Positions 35,200 to 44,262 of a DNA stretch of 64,000 nt are shown in pieces (position 1 is the stretch's first letter; each line of letters opens with the position of its first letter). This DNA is from CADEED01 sp964444835 (GTDB lineage Bacteria; Pseudomonadota; Gammaproteobacteria; Steroidobacterales; Steroidobacteraceae): NCBI GenBank assembly GCA_964444835.1, contig CAYUIT010000004.1:1-64000 (forward strand), in the 5' to 3' direction. A program made the translations under genes and the position numbers. The notes under the pieces were generated by a model. The model did no database searches. It had not been told where the DNA came from and saw only the letters and a list, made by a program, of their open reading frames with translations.

Positions 35200-36519
35200 A
35201 TGCCTCTTGGGGCAAGAACCGCTTGGTACGTTTTTTCGCGGGTATTTGCAGCCATCGCGCTCGGCGCGGTGGTCGGCCTGATCTTTGGCAATGCGCGTTG
35301 GGGTATCGTCGTCGCGTTGGCGATCTATCTCGCGTGGCAGTTGTGGATGCTGATCGGCCTCGACAATTGGCTGCGGCATCGGCGCATCGTTGACCCGCCG
35401 GATGTGTCCGGTTTGTGGGGTGACGTGGTTACCCAAGTAGTCCGTTTGCATCGTCGCAAGCGCTTCCACAAAGAGCGCGTCGTTCGCGTGTTTCGCGAGC
35501 TGCGGCGCTCGACCGCAGCGATGCCCGACGGCGTCGTTGTCTTGAATGGCGAGAACGAGATCGGCTGGTTCAATGCGCGCGCTGCGGAACTGCTCGAGCT
35601 CACGCGCGCATCCGATCTCGGCATTCGTATCGATAACCTGGTGCGGCATCCCGATTTCGTGCGCTATCTCCGCGGTGGACACTACCTGCAGCCCGTGATC
35701 GTGCGGGTGGATTCGGTGCTCGATCGTCATCTGTCGTTTCAAGTCATTCCCTACGGCGAGGATCAGCGGCTGTTGATGGTGCGCGATGTGTCGCGCCAGG
35801 TACGCCTCGAGGCCATGCGCAAAGACTTCGTCGCCAACGCGTCGCACGAGCTGCGCTCGCCGTTGACCGTGGTTGCGGGCTACCTCGAAACGCTGTCGAG
35901 CGATCCGACCCTGCCGGCCGAGCTGCGCGAGCCGCTCACGGAAATGCGGCGTCAGTCAGATCGCATGACGCAGATCATCGAGGACTTGTTGACGCTGTCG
36001 CGTCTGGAGGCGACCGACGACGAAGTTCGCGGCGCGCCGATCGATGTCGGGGCGCTGGTCGCAACGCTTCGCAAGGATCTACTTGCCCGACCGAGCCGAC
36101 CGGCCACTGTGGAGGCGCGTGTCGATGGCGACGTTTGGTTGCGCGGCGACGAGTCGATGATTTATTCGGCGTTCGCCAATCTCGTCGACAACGCGGCAAA
36201 GTACACGCCAGCCGACGGCAGCATCGAGATTCGCTGGTGGACCGATGGTGCCGGTGGGCACTTTGCCGTGAAAGACACGGGGCACGGCATTCCCGAGGCG
36301 CATTTGCCGCGTCTCACCGAGCGGTTCTATCGGGTGGACGAGGCGCGCTCACGCGGCACCGGGGGCTCGGGGCTCGGCTTGGCCATCGTCAAACACGTGC
36401 TCCAGCGGCATGGCGGCGAGCTGTCGATCGAAAGCCGCGAAGGTGTGGGCAGCACCTTTACCTGCCATTTTCCACCTGCGCGCATCGGCGCAACTGTGGC
36501 GCGCGTCGCAGCGAGCTAA
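35200..36519 (+). CDS. phoR: PhoR phosphate-regulon sensor kinase
   Basis: Inner-membrane histidine kinase controlling PhoB. 439 residues: two N-terminal membrane segments (about 8-45), a charged linker, a PAS domain (about 100-195, MPDGVVVLNGENEIGWFNAR), HisKA with His216 in VANASHELRSPLTVVAGYLE, and ATPase domain with NLVDNAAKYTPADG, DTGHGIPEAHLPRL and GGSGLGLAIVKH. No large periplasmic sensor, as expected for PhoR, which senses the PstSCAB-PhoU complex rather than phosphate itself. Confidence 0.96.
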   Translation: MPLGARTAWYVFSRVFAAIALGAVVGLIFGNARWGIVVALAIYLAWQLWMLIGLDNWLRHRRIVDPPDVSGLWGDVVTQVVRLHRRKRFHKERVVRVFRELRRSTAAMPDGVVVLNGENEIGWFNARAAELLELTRASDLGIRIDNLVRHPDFVRYLRGGHYLQPVIVRVDSVLDRHLSFQVIPYGEDQRLLMVRDVSRQVRLEAMRKDFVANASHELRSPLTVVAGYLETLSSDPTLPAELREPLTEMRRQSDRMTQIIEDLLTLSRLEATDDEVRGAPIDVGALVATLRKDLLARPSRPATVEARVDGDVWLRGDESMIYSAFANLVDNAAKYTPADGSIEIRWWTDGAGGHFAVKDTGHGIPEAHLPRLTERFYRVDEARSRGTGGSGLGLAIVKHVLQRHGGELSIESREGVGSTFTCHFPPARIGATVARVAAS

Positions 36520-36590
36520 CACGGGGCGTCGGCCGCCGTGCAACTTCCAGTATCATCTAGAGTCCTACGGGCATGAGGCAAGCGTAAGTC

Positions 36591-37319
36591 ATGGAAACAG
36601 CCGATCTGTCGCATCACATCTCGCGGCGCTTCAACGAGGATCTCGAGCGCGTGCGCAACAAGGTGCTCACCATGGGGGGCATGGTGGAGCAGCAGTTGGC
36701 GAACGCTGTGACGGCCCTCATCGAGGGCGACAGCAACCTCGGCGTCTCCGTGGCGCGCGACGACTACAAGGTCAACGGCATGGAAGTGTCGATCGACGAG
36801 GAGTGCTCGCGTATCCTCGCTACGCGCGCGCCAGCGGCGGGGGACTTGCGAGTCATCGTCGCGATCATCAAGACGATTACCGATCTCGAGCGCATTGGCG
36901 ATGAAGGTGAAAAGATCGGGTACATCGCCTCACGGCTCGCCACGATGGAGCGGCCCGCCGACAAGTATCGCGAAGTGAAACATCTCGGTCGCATCGTGTC
37001 CGAGATGGTGCATGAGGCGCTCGATGCGTTCGCGCGCATGGACTCCGATGCGGCCATTAAAGTGGCGCACAAGGACCGGGTCGTCGACGAGGAGTACGAG
37101 TCGATCCAGCGCCAGTGCATCACGTTCATGATGGAAGACCCGCGCAGCATTCGGCGTGCGCTCGATGTGATGTGGATCGTGCGCGCGCTCGAGCGCATCG
37201 GTGACCACGCCAAGAACATTTGCGAATACGTCATTTACATGGTGCACGGCAAGGATGTGCGCCACACCAAGCTTGAAGACATCGAGCGCGATCTGCGCGA
37301 CCGGAATTCGCAGGGCTAA
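36591..37319 (+). CDS. phoU: PhoU (copy 1, beside phoBR)
   Basis: Negative regulator linking PstSCAB to PhoR. 242 residues forming the two repeated three-helix bundles of PhoU, each with a metal-binding E/DxxxD pattern: RVIVAIIKTITDLERIGDEG in the first repeat and MWIVRALERIGDHAKNICEY in the second. Located 71 bases after phoR and separate from the pst operon, which has its own phoU-like gene. Typical length and sequence, so this is the canonical copy. Confidence 0.95.
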   Translation: METADLSHHISRRFNEDLERVRNKVLTMGGMVEQQLANAVTALIEGDSNLGVSVARDDYKVNGMEVSIDEECSRILATRAPAAGDLRVIVAIIKTITDLERIGDEGEKIGYIASRLATMERPADKYREVKHLGRIVSEMVHEALDAFARMDSDAAIKVAHKDRVVDEEYESIQRQCITFMMEDPRSIRRALDVMWIVRALERIGDHAKNICEYVIYMVHGKDVRHTKLEDIERDLRDRNSQG

Positions 37320-37325
37320 CGACGG

Positions 37326-37820
37326 ATGCTGCGGAACCGTCGGCTGCTGAATTTTGCGGGCGCATTCATTTGCGCGGCGCTCATGGCGTATGCCTTGTAT
37401 GCCGAAAAGGTGTTGGGGCTTGCGCCGTGCCCGTTGTGCATGTTTCAGCGAGTCGGGATCAGCGCGCTCGGCGTGGTGTTCTTGTTAGCAGCGCTGCATC
37501 ACCCGCGGGCGCTGGGCGCGCGAGTCTACGGTGTGTTGTTAGTGTTGGCAGGTGCCGCCACGATGTACATCGCTGGGCGCCACGTGTGGATTCAGGCGCA
37601 ACCGCCCGGCACGGTGCCTGCGTGCGGCGCGCCGCTCGACATGATGTTGGAAATGTTTCCGCTGCTCGAAGTGGTGCGCAAAGTACTCACGGGCGGCGGG
37701 GAGTGCGGCACGATCGATTGGACTTTCCTCGGCCTGTCGATGCCGATGTGGGTTTTGATCGCCGCGGTCGGCCTGACACTCGGCGGCGTGCTCAACAATT
37801 TCGGCAACGCGCGGCGCTAG
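37326..37820 (+). CDS. dsbB: Disulphide bond formation protein DsbB
   Basis: Inner-membrane quinone reductase that reoxidises DsbA. 164 residues, four membrane segments. The first periplasmic loop has the redox pair CPLC (Cys35, Cys38) and the second has Cys100 (PACGAPLD) and Cys127 (GGGECGTID), the complete four-cysteine set. Six bases after phoU, so probably co-transcribed, although the functional link is not obvious. Confidence 0.95.
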   Translation: MLRNRRLLNFAGAFICAALMAYALYAEKVLGLAPCPLCMFQRVGISALGVVFLLAALHHPRALGARVYGVLLVLAGAATMYIAGRHVWIQAQPPGTVPACGAPLDMMLEMFPLLEVVRKVLTGGGECGTIDWTFLGLSMPMWVLIAAVGLTLGGVLNNFGNARR

Positions 37821-37866
37821 AACAGCCGCGCGCCCACGCACCACACCTCAAGCAATCTGCTGCTCG

Positions 37867-38994
37867 TTACGCGAGCAAATTGCGCAGCGCTCCCAAGTAC
37901 ACGCGATGCAGTCGATCGATGTCGTCGACCGCGACGCATTCGTTCACTTTATGGATCGTGGCATTCACGACGCCCACTTCGACCACTTGTGCGCCCATCG
38001 GCGCAATGAAGCGGCCATCAGACGTGCCGCCGCCGGTCGACAATTTCGGCGCTGCGCCCATCTCGGCTGCAATCGCTGCGGCGACGCCTTGCGACAGCGT
38101 GCCGGGCGGCGTGAAGAACGGTTCGCCCGAGATGTACCACTCGAGCGTATAACGCACGCCATGCTTCTTGAGGATGCCCTCGACGATGGTCTTTAGGCCT
38201 TCGATCGTCTGAACGGGCGAGTAGCGCAGATTGAAGCGCGCTTTGAGTTCACCGGGAATGACATTCGGCGCGCCGGTACCCGCGTTGAGATTCGAGATCT
38301 GGAAGGTGGTGGGCTGGAAGTGCTCGTTGCCTTGATCCCAAACGCGTGCAGTGAGTTCCGCCAAGGCTGGCGCGAGCGAGTGCACCGGATTCTCGGCGTT
38401 CTGCGGATAGGCCACGTGTCCTTGCACGCCGTGAACCGTGAGTCGGCCCGACAGGGAACCGCGGCGCCCAATCTTGATCGTGTCGCCCAGCCGCTTCTCG
38501 CTCGACGGTTCGCCGACGATGCACCAATCGATCGTCTCGCCACGGGCACGTAAGGTCTCGACCACCTTCTTCGTGCCATCGACCGACGGGCCTTCTTCGT
38601 CGCTCGTAATCAGGAATGCGATTGACCCGCGGTGGCGCGGATGCTCGGCCACGAACTGCTCGGTGGCGGTGACCATGGCGGCGAGGCCACTCTTCATGTC
38701 GGCTGCACCGCGACCATACAGATAGCCGTCCCGAACGGTCGGCTTGAACGGGTCGCTTTGCCACTCCTCCAAGGGGCCCGTCGGTACGACGTCGGTGTGG
38801 CCCGCAAAGCAGAGCACGGGGCCAGCGGTGCCGCGCCGCGCCCAAAAGTTATCGACGCTGCCGTACCGCAGCGGCTCGCAATGGAAACCAGCGGCCGTCA
38901 GCCGACTCATCATGACTTGCTGGCAACCCAAGTCGGCGGGAGTGACGGAAGCTCGTGCGAGCAGATCCAGGGTCAGGTCGACTGGGGCGGACAT
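37867..38994 (-). CDS. dapE: Succinyl-diaminopimelate desuccinylase
   Basis: Zinc-dependent M20 enzyme hydrolysing N-succinyl-LL-DAP to LL-DAP in lysine and peptidoglycan synthesis. The start at 38994 (MSAPVDLTLDLLAR) gives 375 residues, the normal length; a longer frame from 39030 would enter the pstS1 promoter. Metal ligands and catalytic residues lie in FAGHTDVVPTGP, YGRGAADMKSG, TSDEEGPSVDGT (catalytic Glu) and the C-terminal NATIHKVNECV. dapD and dapC of the same pathway are elsewhere in this window. Confidence 0.96.
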   Translation of the reverse strand: MSAPVDLTLDLLARASVTPADLGCQQVMMSRLTAAGFHCEPLRYGSVDNFWARRGTAGPVLCFAGHTDVVPTGPLEEWQSDPFKPTVRDGYLYGRGAADMKSGLAAMVTATEQFVAEHPRHRGSIAFLITSDEEGPSVDGTKKVVETLRARGETIDWCIVGEPSSEKRLGDTIKIGRRGSLSGRLTVHGVQGHVAYPQNAENPVHSLAPALAELTARVWDQGNEHFQPTTFQISNLNAGTGAPNVIPGELKARFNLRYSPVQTIEGLKTIVEGILKKHGVRYTLEWYISGEPFFTPPGTLSQGVAAAIAAEMGAAPKLSTGGGTSDGRFIAPMGAQVVEVGVVNATIHKVNECVAVDDIDRLHRVYLGALRNLLA

Positions 38995-39083
38995 CGCGCG
39001 CGTTATACGGGACACGCTCGCGCTCGGCAAGAGTTACTGCAATCGAGACTTTTGCAAATCAGAGGCTTACGCGGTGACGATGA

Positions 39084-39112
39084 CTGAAATATTTCTGCAA
39101 CGTAAGTGTCAT
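39084..39112 (+). promoter_or_regulatory. Pho box (three half-sites) for pstS1
   Basis: CTGAAAT (39084-39090), CTGCAAC (39095-39101) and GTGTCAT (39106-39112), each separated by four bases, repeat the 11-base-period arrangement seen before phoB, including the same GTAA spacer between the second and third (first and second at phoB). It ends 36 bases before the GTG of pstS1. Confidence 0.72.
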
Positions 39113-39148
39113 ACAGTGCCTCGCGTCACCACTGGAGGTATTTAACCC

Positions 39149-40201
39149 GTGACTCAGCTCAGCAAAGCTTCCCTGGCCGCCTGCATCTTGGGCGCCGCGC
39201 TCATGTCAGCCGCCCATGCGCAGTCGTCGCGCGACTCGATTTCGATCGTTGGCTCGTCGACGGTCTATCCGTTCACGACTACGGTGGCCGAGCAGTTCGG
39301 TCGACAGGGCAATTTCAAGACACCGAAGGTTGAGAGCACGGGCACGGGTGGCGGCATCAAGCTGTTTTGCAACGGCGTTGGTCCGCAATACCCCGATATC
39401 GCGAATGCATCGCGCCGCATGCGTCCCGCCGAGCTGCAGCAATGCCAGCAGAATGGCGTGCGCGACGTGATCGAAGTGAAAGTAGGCTACGACGGCATCG
39501 TGTTGGCGGAAAACAAGAGCGCCAAATCGATCGCACTGACGCGCCGTGAGGTGTACCTCGCGCTTGCGAAGAACGTGCCGGACCCGGCGAACCCCACGAC
39601 GCTGGTCGCCAATCCGTACAAGAATTGGTCAGACATCAATAAGTCGCTGCCCAAGACAAAGATCGAAGTGCTCGGACCGCCGCCGACTTCAGGCACACGC
39701 GACTCGTTCGTCGAGTTGTATATGGAAGCGGGATGCCGCACGTTCCCGTGGTTGAACACGCTGCGCGAAGTGGACGAGCCACGCTTCAAGCGCGCCTGCG
39801 GCACGATTCGTGAGGACGGTGCGTACGTTGAAGCGGGTGAAAACGACAACTTGATCGTACAAAAGCTCAACGCCAACCCAAATGCGGTGGGCATCTTCGG
39901 CTACAGCTTCCTCGAGGAGAACCTCGACAAGCTCAAGGGTTCGATGGTCGATGGCGTTGCCCCGACTTACGAAACGATTTCGAGCGGCAAGTACCCCGCG
40001 TCACGTCCGCTGTACATTTACGTGAAAAAGGCGCACGTGGGCGTAATTCCGGGCATCAGTGAGTTCGTGGCCGAGTTCGTGAGCGATAAAGCCCTAGGCG
40101 AAGAGGGCTATCTGGCCGAAAAAGGACTGATTCCACCCCTGAAGAGTGAGATCGGGAAGATTCGAGCTGATTCGAAAGCCCTCAAGCCGGTTAGGCTTTA
40201 G
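39149..40201 (+). CDS. pstS: Phosphate-binding protein PstS (copy 1)
   Basis: Periplasmic phosphate receptor of the Pst ABC transporter. GTG start at 39149 with GGAGG ten bases upstream; 350 residues; signal peptide about 1-25 (cleavage SAAHAQ). Phosphate-contact stretches VGSSTVYPFTTTVAEQFG, TGTGGGIKLFCNGVG and GPPPTSGTRDSFVELY match the PstS family. A Pho box precedes it. The second copy, closely similar throughout, lies 1.6 kb downstream beyond a porin gene. Confidence 0.95.
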   Translation: MTQLSKASLAACILGAALMSAAHAQSSRDSISIVGSSTVYPFTTTVAEQFGRQGNFKTPKVESTGTGGGIKLFCNGVGPQYPDIANASRRMRPAELQQCQQNGVRDVIEVKVGYDGIVLAENKSAKSIALTRREVYLALAKNVPDPANPTTLVANPYKNWSDINKSLPKTKIEVLGPPPTSGTRDSFVELYMEAGCRTFPWLNTLREVDEPRFKRACGTIREDGAYVEAGENDNLIVQKLNANPNAVGIFGYSFLEENLDKLKGSMVDGVAPTYETISSGKYPASRPLYIYVKKAHVGVIPGISEFVAEFVSDKALGEEGYLAEKGLIPPLKSEIGKIRADSKALKPVRL

Positions 40202-40265
40202 GGGCGTGCCGCGCAAGCGGCCGCACGGGCGAACCCCGACTACGGATCTTTAGGGAGTAGAAAAC

Positions 40266-41639
40266 ATGTCACGTAAATGGGTGGAGAGCACCGCCGTCGC
40301 GCTGTTGGTGGCCGCCGCAGCGCCGGCATTCGCGCAGACCTCGGCTGAGGTCGCGGAGTTAAAGGCGCAATTGGCGGCGTTGCAAGAGCGCCTTGCGCAG
40401 TTGGAAGCGAAGCAAAACCAGCAGCAGGCCGCGGTCACGGAAAGCGCGAAAGTTGCCAGCGAAGCGCAGTCGACTGCGGATCGTACGGCGGACGTATTGG
40501 CGCAGACGCGCGCAGCAATCTCCATCAGCGGCGATGTGCGCTATCGCAACGAGAGCTTTGACGTCGAATTGGTCGATAGCAATCGCGTTCGTGATCGGAT
40601 TCGGGCTCGATTGACTGCTACTGCGCGGGTCAACGATACCATTCGCGCCGTAGTCGGTCTTGCGACCGGTGGAGCGGACCCGCGTTCTCCCAATTCCACC
40701 TTTACCGATTCGAATTCGCGTAAGGATTTCGAGCTCGATCTCGGCTTCGCCGAATGGACGCCGAACGCCAACTGGCGCGTGACCGCCGGCAAAATGCGCT
40801 ACGCCTGGGCGCGCACGCCGAGCGTGTTGTTCGACAACGACGTGAATCCTGAAGGCCTGGCGGTGAATTACACGCAAGGCAATTTCTTCGCGACGGGCGT
40901 GTTTCACTGGATCACCGAGCGCGCGTTATCGCAGAGCAACGTCACGACTGCGGCCGCAGCCGATTCGATTCTGCTCGGCACGCAAGTGGGCTGGCGCGGC
41001 GAACTCGGAGATGGCCGGCGTCTCACGGTCGGCGCGTCGTACTTCGATTTCGGTGCGGTCGAGGGGTACAACCCGCTATTCGGCGGCAACTCGTTCGGCA
41101 ACACGACGACGACGAGCTCGGCGGTGTGCCGGCGTGGCATCGCGACCTGTCTCCTCAGCGACTTCAACATCGTGGCAGTGTTTGCCGATTACACGACGTC
41201 GTTGGGCGATCGCCCCTTCCGCGCATACTTCGACCTCATGCACAACACTGGGGCGGTAGCGAATCCGGTGGCGGGTAAGAAGCTCGATACTGCGTACGCC
41301 GTCGGTTTCGTGTACGGCGCGGCGACGGCGGCCAAGCAATGGGAGTTTGGGGCGCTGTATCAGAAGCTCGAGAAAGACTCCGTGTTCGCGCAGTTCACCG
41401 ACTCGAACTTCGGTGACGGCGTCACCGATACCGAAGGGCTCATGCTGCGCGGCATCTATTCGCCGGCTCGCAATTGGACGCTCAACGCAACGTTGTTCTT
41501 GAACACCTTGGCCAACGATGTCCCGACGAACGTCACTGTGTTTGCGCCGACGGTTACAAACCCGAACGCTACCGCGACGCGAACACTTTTTGATCGCGAC
41601 TACAAGCGCTTACAACTGGATCTTAACTTCAAGTTCTAA
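40266..41639 (+). CDS. Putative porin within the phosphate operon
   Basis: 457-residue outer-membrane protein. Signal peptide about 1-23 (APAFAQ), then a coiled-coil of about 60 residues (VAELKAQLAALQERLAQLEA), then a beta-barrel with alternating strands ending in NFKF, the C-terminal Phe expected of Bam substrates. The form with N-terminal coiled-coil resembles the putative porin family PF16930. It lies between pstS1 and pstS2 and downstream of the Pho box, so a role in phosphate passage across the outer membrane is likely by context, analogous to but not recognisably homologous with OprP. Confidence 0.85.
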   Translation: MSRKWVESTAVALLVAAAAPAFAQTSAEVAELKAQLAALQERLAQLEAKQNQQQAAVTESAKVASEAQSTADRTADVLAQTRAAISISGDVRYRNESFDVELVDSNRVRDRIRARLTATARVNDTIRAVVGLATGGADPRSPNSTFTDSNSRKDFELDLGFAEWTPNANWRVTAGKMRYAWARTPSVLFDNDVNPEGLAVNYTQGNFFATGVFHWITERALSQSNVTTAAAADSILLGTQVGWRGELGDGRRLTVGASYFDFGAVEGYNPLFGGNSFGNTTTTSSAVCRRGIATCLLSDFNIVAVFADYTTSLGDRPFRAYFDLMHNTGAVANPVAGKKLDTAYAVGFVYGAATAAKQWEFGALYQKLEKDSVFAQFTDSNFGDGVTDTEGLMLRGIYSPARNWTLNATLFLNTLANDVPTNVTVFAPTVTNPNATATRTLFDRDYKRLQLDLNFKF

Positions 41640-41676
41640 GCGAGCTCTCGCCGAGAGCGACGATGTGATGCGCAGG

Positions 41677-41763
41677 CCTGGCCGGAGATTCCGAGCCAGG
41701 TCTTGCGCGTTTTAGATAAGAGGTTGGGGCGCACAGTGACTTCGGGCACACTGCGCGCGCCCC
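41677..41763 (+). other. Two hairpins between the porin gene and pstS2
   Basis: The 151-base gap holds two strong inverted repeats. The first pairs CCTGGCCGGA (41677-41686) with TCCGAGCCAGG (41690-41700, one bulged A) and is followed at 41710 by TTTT, a terminator- or attenuator-like layout. The second pairs GGGGCGC/GCGCCCC with inner CAGTG/CACTG (41726-41738 with 41749-41763). It ends 27 bases before the pstS2 ATG. Such pairs commonly set the ratio of upstream to downstream transcript. Confidence 0.6.
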
Positions 41764-41790
41764 GTTGGAAACGAAGAGAACGAAAAACCT

Positions 41791-42858
41791 ATGAAACGGC
41801 ATTCTCGAGTGTGGATTGGAGTGGTGGGTGTGGCGCTCGCGGCCGGCTCGGTGGGCGCAGCGCTTGCGCAGAGCTCGCGCGATTTCGTATCGGTCGTGGG
41901 GTCATCGACGGTGTATCCGTTTGCGACGGCGGTCGCCGAGCAGTTAGGCCGTTCGCAACCGAAGCTCAAGACGCCGAAGGTCGAGCAAACCGGCACGGGC
42001 GGCGGAATCAAGTTGTTTTGCGCCGGCGTAGGTGTCGCCCATCCTGATGTCGCGACAGCGTCGCGGCGTATCAAGCAGTCCGAGCTCGATATGTGCGCCA
42101 AGGCGGGCGTGCGCGAGATTATCGAAGTCAAAATCGGTTTCGACGGCATCGTGCTGGTCAACTCAAAAAAGGCGCCGGTGTTCAAGGTGACGCGCCAACA
42201 GTTGTGGCTGGCGCTCGCGAAAGAGGTGCCGGACCCCAAGGGCGGCAATAAGCTGGTGCCTAACAAGGCTCGCACGTGGCGCGACGTCGCGCCTAGCTTG
42301 CCGGCCGATCGCATCGAGGTGTTAGGACCGCCGCCCACCTCGGGTACGCGCGATGCGTTTGCGGAGCTCGTGCTGGAAGCGGGTTGTAGTCAAGTGCCGT
42401 GGATCGCTGCACTGAAGAAGAGCGACGAGAAGCGCTTCAAGAGCATCTGCCACACGATTCGCGAAGACGGTGCGTATGTCGAAGCCGGCGAGAACGACAA
42501 CCTGATCGTCCAGAAGTTGAACGTGAACCCGAAGGCGCTGGGTGTGTTCGGCTACAGCTTCCTCGAGCAGAACATCGACAAGATGCATGGCTCGATCATC
42601 GAAGGCGTGGCGCCCACCTACGAGACGATCGCGAGCGGCCAGTATCCGGGCGCGCGTGCGCTGTATCTGTACGTAAAAAAGGCGCACACGAAGGTCATCC
42701 GGGGTCTGCCGGAGTACTTGAACGAGTTCGTCAGCAATCGCGCGGTGGGCGATGAAGGTTATCTGGCAGAGAAGGGCCTCGTATCGCTGCCGACGGCTGA
42801 ACGAGCACGCGTGCAAGCAGACACTCGCGCGCTAAAGCCGATGCCAATGAAGCTCTAA
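41791..42858 (+). CDS. pstS: Phosphate-binding protein PstS (copy 2)
   Basis: Second periplasmic phosphate receptor, 355 residues, signal peptide about 1-27 (GAALAQ). Family stretches VGSSTVYPFATAVAEQLG, TGTGGGIKLFCAGVG and GPPPTSGTRDAFAEL are conserved with copy 1; both end LKP plus two to four residues before the stop. It heads the transporter part proper (15 bases before pstC). No separate Pho box is seen, so expression depends on read-through from pstS1 past the porin and the leader hairpins. Confidence 0.95.
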   Translation: MKRHSRVWIGVVGVALAAGSVGAALAQSSRDFVSVVGSSTVYPFATAVAEQLGRSQPKLKTPKVEQTGTGGGIKLFCAGVGVAHPDVATASRRIKQSELDMCAKAGVREIIEVKIGFDGIVLVNSKKAPVFKVTRQQLWLALAKEVPDPKGGNKLVPNKARTWRDVAPSLPADRIEVLGPPPTSGTRDAFAELVLEAGCSQVPWIAALKKSDEKRFKSICHTIREDGAYVEAGENDNLIVQKLNVNPKALGVFGYSFLEQNIDKMHGSIIEGVAPTYETIASGQYPGARALYLYVKKAHTKVIRGLPEYLNEFVSNRAVGDEGYLAEKGLVSLPTAERARVQADTRALKPMPMKL

Positions 42859-42873
42859 CGGACTGCTCGCACG

Positions 42874-44262
42874 ATGACACCTCTCGCGCTGTTAGTGGCC
42901 TTGCTAGCGCTGTCGGTTGCCGCGTTCTGGGTCGGCAAGACGCGCTCGCTCGCGCTCGTCGGCGGTGGGCGCGGCATTCGCAATTTGCATTCGCTGCCTG
43001 GCCATTACGGCCTGCTCACAGCAATGTGGTGTGCGCTGCCGGCGTTGGCAGTCGTCGGTTTGTGGCTGACCTTTCAGGACGGCATTCTGATTCGGTTGGT
43101 GACGGCGCATTTGCCAGCCGACGTGCAGGGATTGCCGGGGGCCGAGTTGTCGCTCGTGTTGAACGACGTGCGCAATGTAATTGCCGGTAATGTGCCCGCC
43201 GATTTCGTGAGCCCCGCTGCGGCCGCAGCGGCCACGGAGTACCTGCAACTGCGCACCATCAGCCGGATCGCGCTCACGGTCGTCGCGTTCGCGGTCGCCA
43301 TCATCGCGATCTTGGTGGTTCGCGCGAAGATCCATCCCGAGCTGCGGGCCCGCAATGGCGTCGAGCGGATTCTCGAGTGGTTGTTACTCGGCTGCTCCAC
43401 GCTGGCCGTCTTTACGACGATCGGCATCGTGGCATCCGTGCTGTTCGAAGCCTTGCGCTTCTTCGCCAAGGTGCCTGTGACGGAGTTCTTGTTCGGCACG
43501 ACGTGGAGCCCGCAGATGGCGATTCGTGCCGATCAGGTCGGCTCGTCTGGTTCGTTCGGTGCCGTCCCCTTGTTTGCAGGCACAGCGCTCATTTCATTGA
43601 TTGCGATGATCGTGGCCGTGCCGATCGGCTTGTTCTCGGCCGTGTATTTGGCCGAGTACGCGCGTCCGCAGTTTCGCACGTGGACGAAGCCCTTCCTTGA
43701 GGTGTTAGCCGGTGTACCCACCGTCGTGTACGGCTTCTTTGCCGCATTGACGATCGGGCCGTTCCTGCGCGGATGGGGTGAGAGCGTCGGTTTGAGTGTG
43801 TCGTCGGAGAGCGCACTCGCAGCCGGGCTCGTGATGGGCATCATGATCATCCCGTTCGTTTCGTCTCTCGCCGACGACATGATCACCGCCGTGCCGCAGA
43901 GCTTGCGCGATGGCGCCTACGCACTCGGTGCGACCAAATCTGAAACGATACGCCAGGTGGTGTTCCGAGCCGCGCTGCCCGGCATCGTCGGCGGCGTGTT
44001 GTTAGCCGTGTCGCGCGCGATTGGCGAGACGATGATCGTCGTGATGGCGGCGGGTCTGGCGGCGAACTTGACTGCCAATCCCTTTGAGGCGGTTACCACG
44101 GTGACCGTACAGATCGTCACGCTGCTCGTCGGCGACCAAGAATTCGACAGCCCGAAGACCTTGGCTGCGTTCGCGCTCGGCTTGGTTCTATTCGTGGTCA
44201 CGCTGGCGCTCAACGTGTTAGCGCTGCACGTCGTCCGCAAGTATCGGGAGCAATATGACTGA
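42874..44262 (+). CDS. pstC: Phosphate ABC transporter permease PstC
   Basis: Inner-membrane permease subunit. 462 residues, longer than E. coli PstC (319) because of an N-terminal block of about 150 residues with two extra membrane segments (1-20, 48-70) and a periplasmic portion, as in other alpha- and gammaproteobacterial long PstC proteins. The permease core has EVLAGVPTVVYGFFAALTIG and the EAA-type loop DGAYALGATKSETIRQVVFR. Overlaps pstA by eight bases. Confidence 0.94.
   Translation: MTPLALLVALLALSVAAFWVGKTRSLALVGGGRGIRNLHSLPGHYGLLTAMWCALPALAVVGLWLTFQDGILIRLVTAHLPADVQGLPGAELSLVLNDVRNVIAGNVPADFVSPAAAAAATEYLQLRTISRIALTVVAFAVAIIAILVVRAKIHPELRARNGVERILEWLLLGCSTLAVFTTIGIVASVLFEALRFFAKVPVTEFLFGTTWSPQMAIRADQVGSSGSFGAVPLFAGTALISLIAMIVAVPIGLFSAVYLAEYARPQFRTWTKPFLEVLAGVPTVVYGFFAALTIGPFLRGWGESVGLSVSSESALAAGLVMGIMIIPFVSSLADDMITAVPQSLRDGAYALGATKSETIRQVVFRAALPGIVGGVLLAVSRAIGETMIVVMAAGLAANLTANPFEAVTTVTVQIVTLLVGDQEFDSPKTLAAFALGLVLFVVTLALNVLALHVVRKYREQYD

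Noticed and set aside
40206..40219. GCCGC-GCAA-GCGGC hairpin between pstS1 and the porin
   Set aside because: Short stem, no U-run; may be chance in GC-rich DNA, not strong enough to list.
41644..41658. GCTCTCG/CGAGAGC inverted repeat just after the porin stop as a terminator
   Set aside because: The loop is one base and no U-run follows; the hairpins further on are stronger.
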